Position numbers and translations under genes: made by a program
Shown: positions 1 to 5,796 of the stretch, one piece after another
Layout of the letters: the number at the start of each line of letters is the position of its first letter
Numbering within the stretch: the stretch's first letter is position 1
Assembly (NCBI GenBank): GCA_031411055.1
Contig: JANOAI010000225.1
Location: 1-9,358 of the forward strand
Length of the DNA: 9,358 nt
Direction of reading: 5' to 3'
Source of the DNA: JAIYDQ01 sp031411055
GTDB lineage: Bacteria > Planctomycetota > Planctomycetia > Pirellulales > Pirellulaceae
The notes under the pieces: generated by a model
What the model was told of the DNA's origin: nothing
Seen by the model: only the letters and a program-made list of their open reading frames with translations
Database searches by the model: none

Positions 1-17
1 ATTTGCCGAAGGCAAAT
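1..17. repeat. Perfect hairpin at the window edge
   Basis: ATTTGCC-GAA-GGCAAAT, 7-bp arms with a 3-nt loop, occupies the first 17 bases. It may belong to a larger repeat or to the end of the unseen left neighbour. A second hairpin with one G-U pair (GTTTGGTT 48-55, AACCGAAC 63-70) lies between it and the terminator. The role cannot be judged from the fragment. Confidence 0.4.
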
Positions 18-73
18 CCGGCGGCCAAGCAGGGTTCGCGGCAGGTAGTTTGGTTAGTGAAAAACCGAACGAT

Positions 74-100
74 CTGCGGGGTAAACCCGCAGGATTTTTT
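74..100 (+). terminator. Intrinsic terminator, plus strand
   Basis: A 7-bp GC-rich stem, CTGCGGG (74-80) and CCCGCAG (86-92), with a GTAAA loop, is followed after two bases by six T (95-100). This is a typical Rho-independent terminator for rightward transcription, presumably of a plus-strand gene ending left of the window. Leftward transcripts meet a T-run only nine bases past the stem, so its use by the DUF1501 operon would be weak. Confidence 0.65.
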
Positions 101-155
101 GAATGATACGAATCAAGCACCGGCGATCAGCGAGGAGTGTCATGTTTCTTCTTCA

Positions 156-185
156 TCTTCCTGTCCTCAATCTTCCTGTCCTTAA
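156..185. repeat. Tandem 15-bp repeat, two copies
   Basis: TCTTCCTGTCCTCAA (156-170) is followed directly by TCTTCCTGTCCTTAA (171-185), one mismatch. It lies just beyond the DUF1501 stop. On the minus strand it reads as a purine-rich GGACAGGAAGA repeat. No function assigned. Confidence 0.7.
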
Positions 186-191
186 TCAACC

Positions 192-1592
192 CTACGAAAG
201 AATCTCCTTGACCACCGAGCCATAGACGTCGGTGAGCCGGAAGTCGCGACCGAGGTGGCGCCGAGTCAATCGCGTGTGATCGAGCCCGAGCAAGTGGAGC
301 ATGGTGGCATGCAGATCATGAATGTGGATCTTCCCTTCGATCACTTTAAAGCCCATCTCGTCGGTCTCGCCGTAGGTGAAGCCAGGCTTGATGCCGCCAC
401 CAGCCATCCACGCACAGAAACTTTGCGGCTGATGTTCACGGCCGTGTTTCTCGATCGGAGCTGTCCCGCTTAGGTCCTGGCTCCAAGGTGTACGACCGAA
501 TTCGCCGGACCAGAGAACTAACGTGTCTTCGAGCATCCCGCGCTGCTTCAAGTCTTTCACGAGTGCAGCAACCGGCTGATCAGTTTGGTTGCAGAGCTTG
601 GGAAGATTGCCTCGAATATCGCCGTGATGATCCCAGCCGTCCATCGTGACCTGGACGTAACGGACGCCGGATTCACTGAGCTTACGTGCGAGTAAACAAG
701 CCCGTCCGTTCTTGTCGGTGTCCTTCCCTCCGACACCGTACATCTTGAGCGTCTCTTCGCTCTCCTTCGACATGTCGACGAGTTGTGGCGTATCGGTCTG
801 CATCCGAAACGCCAACTCCATGTTCTGAATCATCCCTTCCATGTTCGCGTCACCATTCAGTTCATCAAGTAGCTGTCGGTTCATCCGCTGAGTCATATCT
901 ATTCGCTTGCGCTGTACCTCGTCGGTTGCCGATACACGCTTGAGGTTGTCGATTGGCGAAGTCTTACTATCCAGCGGAACCGTGAGGGCTGTTCCTTGAT
1001 GAACGGCCGGTAGAAACGCCGAATCATAGGTACGAACCCCTTTCGGATGGATCGTGATGAAGCTTGGCAAGTTCTGATTTTCGGTCCCAAGCCCGTAGCT
1101 GATCCAAGAACCCATCGACGGTCGCACGTCCGTGAAACTGCCGGTATGGAACTGATTCGTCGCGCTGGCATGTTGCGGATTGTCAGCATTCATGCCACGT
1201 AACAAACAAAGATCATCGGCGATGTCGGCAAGGTGCGGCATCAAGTCGGAGATCATCATGCCCGATTGGCCGCGCGGCTTTACCGGAGCCATCGCACCAA
1301 GGGCTAGAAACTTTTCGGTCCCGACCTGCGTTACGCTTTGATCCAGCGGAGAGTCGATCGCCTCGCCATGTTTGTTGCGGATATAGTCTTTCGGATCAAA
1401 CAGATCCATTTGCGAAGGCCCACCCGACATGAACAGAAAGATCACGCGTTTGGCTCGCGGAGTAATATCCAAAACACGCCCGTTCGAAGCACTCGTCGCC
1501 GCTTGAATCATATCGTGAAATGCCAAAGCCCCGAAACCACAAGCTGCATGTTGCAAGCACTGACGACGATTCGGAATAGGGTTGAAGTTCAT
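192..1592 (-). CDS. Tat-exported DUF1501 family protein
   Basis: A 466-residue DUF1501 protein, a family related to the sulfatase/alkaline-phosphatase superfamily and abundant in planctomycetes; its reaction is not established. Seen: a twin-arginine leader at residues 8-25 (NRRQCLQ followed by a weakly hydrophobic Ala/Gly stretch), FMSGGPSQMDLFDPK at 54-68, WDHHGD at 320-325, GEFGRTP at 363-369, GREHQP at 384-389 and HDLHATMLHLLGLDH at 425-439. The Asp, His and Glu residues in these blocks resemble metal-binding positions of the superfamily. Length is normal and no frameshift is visible. The ATG is preceded by GAGG (1600-1603 on the complementary strand) with a 7-nt spacer. DUF1501 genes usually follow PSCyt1-DUF1549-DUF1553 genes directly; here the pair is kept but is separated by 463 bp containing a large palindromic element. 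Probably acts outside the cytoplasmic membrane with its partner. Family assignment is firm; function is unknown. Confidence 0.95.
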   Translation of the reverse strand: MNFNPIPNRRQCLQHAACGFGALAFHDMIQAATSASNGRVLDITPRAKRVIFLFMSGGPSQMDLFDPKDYIRNKHGEAIDSPLDQSVTQVGTEKFLALGAMAPVKPRGQSGMMISDLMPHLADIADDLCLLRGMNADNPQHASATNQFHTGSFTDVRPSMGSWISYGLGTENQNLPSFITIHPKGVRTYDSAFLPAVHQGTALTVPLDSKTSPIDNLKRVSATDEVQRKRIDMTQRMNRQLLDELNGDANMEGMIQNMELAFRMQTDTPQLVDMSKESEETLKMYGVGGKDTDKNGRACLLARKLSESGVRYVQVTMDGWDHHGDIRGNLPKLCNQTDQPVAALVKDLKQRGMLEDTLVLWSGEFGRTPWSQDLSGTAPIEKHGREHQPQSFCAWMAGGGIKPGFTYGETDEMGFKVIEGKIHIHDLHATMLHLLGLDHTRLTRRHLGRDFRLTDVYGSVVKEILS

Positions 1593-2055
1593 GATATGAC
1601 CTCATCGGAGTTAACACGTTTCAAGTGCCAGACAATAGGTTTGTTGATTGAAATTGGTAAGGGGGAAATCGGAAGTAGGGTTGGATGGTACTCCGATGGA
1701 TGTTTTTCAAGGACAAAGTTTTTCGCTTCCGTCGGGCTCGCCCCGACGGGAGCAACAACTGATCGGCTACCTCACGCGATCTACGCGATCCCTCTCTTCG
1801 GCGAATCGCCTCCGGCGAATCGCCTCCGGCGATTCGGCGAAGAGAGATTCTTTAGTGAATGGGTAGCTCGCCAGGTGTGATACCGTCGGGACGAGCCCGA
1901 CGGAAATCCTTTACGATGATCTTGTATTTTGGCGTTGCACAAAACTCTCATTGTAGATTCCACCGCAGTTTAACGCGAAGTGCAATCAAGCGGTGCCTTG
2001 AATTGGATACGAATCACCGACCGTTCGCTAGCGTCACGTTTGTTTTGAAGTAAAG
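1593..2055. other. 463-bp gap between cytochrome and DUF1501 genes
   Basis: No credible gene. The middle (1727-1905) is a palindromic element. The right flank (1906-2055) directly follows the cytochrome gene's TGA and holds only short inverted pairs such as CACCGC/GCGGTG with a 23-nt loop; I saw no T-run terminator. The left flank (1593-1726) leads to the DUF1501 start and contains its GAGG ribosome site at 1600-1603; no convincing promoter was found. The two genes are normally adjacent, so the gap probably grew by repeat insertion. Confidence 0.7.
1727..1905. repeat. 179-bp multilayer palindromic element
   Basis: The ends are 23-bp inverted repeats with one mismatch (1727-1749 and 1883-1905). 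Each end is itself a hairpin with 8-bp arms (CCGTCGGG/CCCGACGG) and a 5-nt loop. Further in are GCTACC/GGTAGC, then a second pair of 19-bp arms with one mismatch (1792-1810, 1828-1846; CTCTCTTCGGCGAATCGCC on the left). At the centre the 14-bp unit GGCGAATCGCCTCC occurs twice in tandem (1800-1813, 1814-1827). The whole can fold into one long imperfect hairpin or cruciform. It has no coding capacity for a transposase and no evident target duplication. It fits a MITE- or REP/BIME-like repeat. Confidence 0.8.
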
Positions 2056-4836
2056 TCAAAGTCGGAATACAAAATGGTTGGAGGAAAACAGGCTGTGGCA
2101 AAGCTCTTGCCAAGCGACGGATTCACTTATCGCTTTGTTGTCGGTCGTGGTCAGCGATTGAGTCTCTTTCAAAAATGCGTTCGCATCGTCTCGTTCGAAG
2201 CTCGTGATCGGACGACTTAAAACGTACAACCAAAGCTGTTCGAGTCGTTCGTCGTGTGCTTTCGATTCAGCGAACAAACGTTCGACAAAAGTTTTCGCTC
2301 GTTTGCGAATGGCGCTGTTGTTCAGCAGAAATAGCGACTGCGTCGGCACAACCGTTTGATTTCGCTGTCCAGCGATCTGAGCTGGATTCACGAAATCGAA
2401 GTAGCTTCGAACGCGATCGTCACTGGTAAAACCGGTCCGCATCACCGGAAGATAGATCGTTCGTTCAAACTCTTGAGATGGCCTCGGATGCTTGTGACTG
2501 TAGTTGGGTGGATTCACCCCCTTGGCGACCAAGGCGCCGGTGTTTTCAACAACTTCGAGAACCAAGGCCGGTCCGCCGTGACTCTCTTTTAGCTCGCCAC
2601 TAATCGCTAAAGCCGAATCGCGAATCGCTTCGGCATCTAATCGTTGCCGATGCATTCGCCAAAGTAGACGATTGTCGGGATCGACTTTGATCGACGCAGT
2701 CCGATTGGTACTGCTCAATCGATAGACGCGACTGAGGACAATCGAGCGAATCAGTTGCTTTTGCGACCAGCCGTTCTTCATGAAGCGAGTCGCCAAATGA
2801 TCGAGCAATTCGGGATGCGACGGTGTTTCTCCACGAACGCCGAAGTAGTCGACCGATCGAACCAAGCCTTCGCCAAACAGCTTTTGCCAAATTCGATTCA
2901 CCGTCACGCGGGCCGTGAGCGGATTCTTTTCGTCAGCGAGCCAGTCAGCCAATTGAAGTCGGCCGCTTTGCCCGGTTGGAATCTCGGGAAACTCTCGCCA
3001 GGACGCGACTCGCAGAGGACCTCGCGGAACAGTCTTTCCCGGAGCATACGGATTGCCTCGGATATAGACCGGCATGTCTTCTGGCTTCTCGCCATCACGC
3101 ATCGCGAAGACTTTCGGAAGTTTAGAGCGGAAGAACTCCGCGTGCTGAATCTCTGTACCGAACTTCTTGAGTTGCTCAGTCAATCCATCCCGCTGCTTGG
3201 TTAACGTAGCCAGTAAACTCTTTTGGGCTGCCGCTTCACTTTCGCCGTTACTATCGCCCTCACTCTCCTTGCCACTGTCTGCATCAGCATTGCCTTTGCT
3301 GGGCATATCTTCATCATTGTTCTCCGAGCCCTTCGGCAATTTTTGTGACTCGTCATCGGCCGACTGCGTCGCAGCGAGTGCAGTCGCTGCTTTAGCTTCC
3401 TTTTCGAGCTTCGCGAGCTGAGCGACAATCGCCTGCTTTTCATCATTGAGCTTCTTTTGCTCGGCCTTCAAGCTGGCGATTTTCTCCGTGTGTTCAACTT
3501 CAAGCTTCTTGCGTGCTTCGATCTGTTCAGGTGTCTCGGGAAGTTCGGTCGAGTTGAGTGTGCTCCAAACACCGAACGAAATCTTGTGTGTCGAGGGTGA
3601 ACTGCGAAGCATCCCGGCGATGCCGTAGTAATCTTCAAGTCCGATCGGATCGAACTTGTGATCATGGCATCGGGAACAGCCCATCGTCATCCCCAGAAAC
3701 GTCGTGCCGATCTTGCTAACCTGCGTATCGATATGGTCCGCTTCCATCTTTGCCTTGTCGGGTTCGACGATCTCGACATCGCCAAGCATCAAGAAGCCTG
3801 TCGCCGTGATGCTTTCAGCTTGCTCGGTAACCGATGATGTCGCGATCATATCACCGGCGATCTGTTCGCGTACAAATCGACCAAACGGTTTGTCTTTATT
3901 GAATGAGTCGATTAAATAGTCGCGATAACGCCAAGCGTATTCAGCAAAGACATTATTCGATGTCCCGATCATATCGGCGTAACCGGTCAGATCCAGCCAA
4001 TGCCGCGCCCAGCGTTCACCATAAGCACGCGACTGAAGCAATCGATCGACGACGGTCGCACAGGCATGAGGCGAGTTGTCTCGGATGAAGGCATCGATCT
4101 CGGCAGGAGTCGGAGGCAAGCCGGTTAGATCGAGGCTAACTCGTCGGAACCACGTATATCGATCGGCATCGGCGACGGGCTGTATTCCAGCGTCCTCCTG
4201 TTTCGCACGAATGAAATGATCGATCGCATCGAGCGGCCACGTGCGATCGTTCACCGACGGTAGTTGAGGATCGGCGATCGGCTGAAAGGCCCAGAATTTT
4301 CGACCTTCTTCCAGATCAATGGTTCGTACCGCTGGTAGCTCATCCGCAATGCGAGGATCAGGAGCCCCCATCGCGATCCATTTTTCAAAATCGGCGATGA
4401 TGGAATCCGAAAGCTTTCCTTTCGGCGGCATTTCGAGATCTTCGAATCGCAATGCCTTTATCAGTGAACTTTGCTCGGGCTCTTTGAGATCGATCGAAGG
4501 CCCGCTATCGCCCCCTTTGACTAGCCCAGCTCGATGATCAAGGCGAAGTCCACCTTGAATGATCTTGGCACCTGTTGCATGGCATTCGTAACAATGCTCG
4601 ATCAAGACGGGTCGAATTTTCTTTTCGAAAAACTCGAGTTGTTCGGGTGTGGCTGCTTGCTCTTCAGCAAGTGAAAGCGAACAAATTAGTAAGCAAACTC
4701 CGTGTGCCGTAACCCGAAGCGTCAGACTTTTCAGGCAATCCGTCGTTTGACGGCAAAGGAGGTCGAAGGCGAGACGAAGTTTTCGTAGTAGTTTGTGGCG
4801 GACGGCACACGGAGTGAGCTGACTACTATAGTTCAT
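2056..4836 (-). CDS. PSCyt1-DUF1549-DUF1553 cytochrome protein
   Basis: A 926-residue planctomycete cytochrome-type protein. In order: an atypical N-terminus (1-57), a PSCyt1 haem domain (about 60-160) with CYECH at 82-86 and a possible axial Met in MPP at 136-138, DUF1549 (about 195-415) with a second CxxCH (CSRCH, 387-391), a coiled-coil and acidic insert (about 440-565), and DUF1553 (about 620-890). The family is thought to be exported and redox-active; substrate unknown. Export fits a hydrophobic stretch at 46-57 (GVCLLICSLSLA) with possible cleavage after A57. Residues about 5-50 are encoded by an inverted-repeat-bounded element (4687-4825), so the signal's n-region and half its core come from repeat DNA. 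No ATG, GTG or TTG occurs in frame between the element and the mature domain, so the start at 4836 is the only reasonable one; GGAG at 4845-4848 lies 8 nt upstream. The ATG overlaps the regulator's stop (ATGA), suggesting translational coupling. Confidence 0.93.
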   Translation of the reverse strand: MNYSSQLTPCAVRHKLLRKLRLAFDLLCRQTTDCLKSLTLRVTAHGVCLLICSLSLAEEQAATPEQLEFFEKKIRPVLIEHCYECHATGAKIIQGGLRLDHRAGLVKGGDSGPSIDLKEPEQSSLIKALRFEDLEMPPKGKLSDSIIADFEKWIAMGAPDPRIADELPAVRTIDLEEGRKFWAFQPIADPQLPSVNDRTWPLDAIDHFIRAKQEDAGIQPVADADRYTWFRRVSLDLTGLPPTPAEIDAFIRDNSPHACATVVDRLLQSRAYGERWARHWLDLTGYADMIGTSNNVFAEYAWRYRDYLIDSFNKDKPFGRFVREQIAGDMIATSSVTEQAESITATGFLMLGDVEIVEPDKAKMEADHIDTQVSKIGTTFLGMTMGCSRCHDHKFDPIGLEDYYGIAGMLRSSPSTHKISFGVWSTLNSTELPETPEQIEARKKLEVEHTEKIASLKAEQKKLNDEKQAIVAQLAKLEKEAKAATALAATQSADDESQKLPKGSENNDEDMPSKGNADADSGKESEGDSNGESEAAAQKSLLATLTKQRDGLTEQLKKFGTEIQHAEFFRSKLPKVFAMRDGEKPEDMPVYIRGNPYAPGKTVPRGPLRVASWREFPEIPTGQSGRLQLADWLADEKNPLTARVTVNRIWQKLFGEGLVRSVDYFGVRGETPSHPELLDHLATRFMKNGWSQKQLIRSIVLSRVYRLSSTNRTASIKVDPDNRLLWRMHRQRLDAEAIRDSALAISGELKESHGGPALVLEVVENTGALVAKGVNPPNYSHKHPRPSQEFERTIYLPVMRTGFTSDDRVRSYFDFVNPAQIAGQRNQTVVPTQSLFLLNNSAIRKRAKTFVERLFAESKAHDERLEQLWLYVLSRPITSFERDDANAFLKETQSLTTTDNKAISESVAWQELCHSLFSSNHFVFRL
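4687..4825. repeat. 139-bp inverted-repeat element inside a coding region
   Basis: Inverted repeats of 24 bp bound this segment: 4687-4710 and 4802-4825 match at 21 of 24 positions, including a perfect 14-bp core (ACTCCGTGTGCCGT at 4697-4710, its complement at 4802-4815). A small hairpin lies inside (CCGTC-GTTT-GACGG, 4740-4753). There is no room for a transposase, and no clear target-site duplication was found at the edges. It lies wholly within the 5' end of the cytochrome gene and is open in that frame, adding about 46 codons. The structure fits a MITE- or REP-like non-autonomous repeat. Whether it is a multicopy family needs a genome search. Confidence 0.75.
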
Positions 4837-5528
4837 GCTAGTTTCTCCAATCGTTCTACGACGGCTAGCATATGTTTGCGCATGGCCGATTCGGCGGCGT
4901 CGGGATCATGTTCGCGGATCGCTTTCAGGATCGCGTTGTGCAGTCGCCGACCAAGCTGATTCTCTTTCTGCGATCGTGTCGTTCGCGCCATCTGAGCCAA
5001 CACAAATTCGTAGATGACTTCCATCAAGTTTTGCATCAGCTTGTTGTCGGCGATCGAGAGCAACTTGCGATGAAAACGAAAATCGATTTCGAGGGCTTCG
5101 GCATACGGCAAGTCTTCATTGTCCAGCTGCTTCAGCAACATACCTAATTCCGAAATGTCTTCGGCAGTCGCTTTCTCGGCGGCTTGCCGAGCAGCTTGGA
5201 CTTCGATGGCCGATCGAAGTTCTGCATAAGAAAGCAATTCTTGCGGCGAGATCGTCACCGCCGTTTGCAATAGGCGCACGCAGTTAGTCAAACTGCTCGT
5301 ATCTCCGACGAACGTACCTCGGCCACGCTGAATATCGACCAGCCCTAGGGTTTGAAGCCGAGCCAGAGCTTCGCGAAGGACTGGCCGGCTGACTTGCAAC
5401 TGTTTCCCCAGATCGTGCTCGCCGGGCAGACGCGAACCAGCGGCCAGTTTTTGATCTTTGATCACTTTCGCAATTCGGTCAACGACCAAATCTACCGTCG
5501 TCCGCCGCTCAATTGCCGCCAACTGCAT
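4833..5528 (-). CDS. GntR-family regulator, FadR/FCD subfamily
   Basis: A 231-residue transcription regulator. Residues about 5-75 form a GntR winged helix-turn-helix (LPGEHDLGKQLQVSRPVLRE is the recognition region; GRGTFV is the wing). Residues about 95-225 form an all-helical FCD effector domain, with putative metal or ligand residues D149, H153, H197 and H219 in the usual D-x3-H...H...H order. FCD regulators normally bind small organic or sugar acids and release DNA; the ligand here is not deducible. The ATG at 5528 is chosen over an in-frame GTG at 5567 because a strong AGGAG (5536-5540) lies 7 nt upstream, while the GTG falls inside the operator palindrome. Its stop overlaps the cytochrome gene's start by 4 bp, making it the first gene of an operon with that gene and possibly DUF1501. 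A palindrome in its own promoter suggests autoregulation. Confidence 0.93.
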   Translation of the reverse strand: MQLAAIERRTTVDLVVDRIAKVIKDQKLAAGSRLPGEHDLGKQLQVSRPVLREALARLQTLGLVDIQRGRGTFVGDTSSLTNCVRLLQTAVTISPQELLSYAELRSAIEVQAARQAAEKATAEDISELGMLLKQLDNEDLPYAEALEIDFRFHRKLLSIADNKLMQNLMEVIYEFVLAQMARTTRSQKENQLGRRLHNAILKAIREHDPDAAESAMRKHMLAVVERLEKLA

Positions 5529-5535
5529 CCGTGAG

Positions 5536-5540
5536 CTCCT
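5536..5540 (-). promoter_or_regulatory. RBS deciding the regulator start
   Basis: AGGAG on the minus strand, 7 nt before the ATG at 5528. This is the strongest Shine-Dalgarno match near the gene and favours this ATG over the upstream GTG at 5567, which would add 13 residues and begin within the operator. Confidence 0.75.
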
Positions 5541-5565
5541 AATCGAGGCACTTGCTAACAAAGCC

Positions 5566-5580
5566 ACTTGTAAGACAAGT
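5566..5580. promoter_or_regulatory. Probable FadR-type operator
   Basis: Perfect 15-bp palindrome with 6-bp arms and a 3-bp centre: ACTTGT-AAG-ACAAGT. Its core TTGTnnnACAA fits the FadR-subfamily GntR consensus TNGTNNNACNA exactly. It lies 38-52 bp upstream of the regulator's ATG and overlaps the proposed -10 and transcription start, where a bound repressor would block polymerase. I saw no second copy at the other gene starts in the window. Binding by this regulator is inferred from position and family consensus. Confidence 0.65.
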
Positions 5581-5605
5581 TAACCAGCTGCGTTGTCTTT
5601 GTCAA
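5577..5605 (-). promoter_or_regulatory. Promoter of the regulator operon
   Basis: On the minus strand a perfect -35 TTGACA (5600-5605) is followed by a 17-nt spacer and a weak -10 TAACTT (5577-5582, 3 of 6 consensus). Transcription would start near 5570, inside the palindromic operator, leaving a leader of about 40 nt. The -35 and spacer are convincing; the -10 is not, and no start site is demonstrated. Confidence 0.5.
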
Positions 5606-5689
5606 GAAGAATGGAAAGTCACCTTGCTACCATTACTCGCTAGGTTTTGGAGTTGCAAGAGAACAGCCGCATGATGGTGGCGTTTTCGA

Positions 5690-5750
5690 AACCGTTAGCC
5701 GTTTTGGCATTAGCCACGGTTTTCCGTACAAGAATCGCGGCTAACGCCGT
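5690..5750. repeat. Structured intergenic repeat-like segment
   Basis: Lies between the secreted HEAT gene's stop and the regulator promoter. It contains a perfect 9-bp inverted pair (CGTTAGCCG at 5693-5701, CGGCTAACG at 5738-5746). Between these lie a second TTAGCC (5711-5715 region) that can pair with the same GGCTAA, and a tight ACGG-TTTT-CCGT hairpin (5716-5727). The alternatives are mutually exclusive, giving a layered foldable sequence. It has no T-run after the stem on the minus strand, so it is not a classic intrinsic terminator, though its place suggests it may end or protect the upstream transcript. It resembles planctomycete intergenic repeats, a statement from memory that needs a search. 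Confidence 0.45.
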
Positions 5751-5796
5751 TCGGCTGATTCCAAGTGCGCTGTCCAGGTAGCTTGCCTTTCTGTGC

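Noticed and set aside
3..185. Plus-strand 60-residue ORF
   Set aside because: It runs through a terminator hairpin and a tandem repeat, has no ribosome site and shows no protein-like composition.
1800..1838. Tandem 14-bp units as a CRISPR
   Set aside because: The units abut without spacers and belong to a larger palindrome; no cas gene is present.
1781..1963. Minus-strand 60-residue ORF, and overlapping plus-strand ORFs at 1338-1880 and 1648-1866
   Set aside because: They are read through the palindromic element; Arg/Ser-rich translations follow from the repeat DNA. The plus-strand 1338 ORF also runs antisense to the DUF1501 gene.
5529..5567. GTG start adding 13 residues to the regulator
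   Set aside because: The GTG lies in the operator palindrome and at the expected transcript start, while the downstream ATG has a strong AGGAG at 7 nt.
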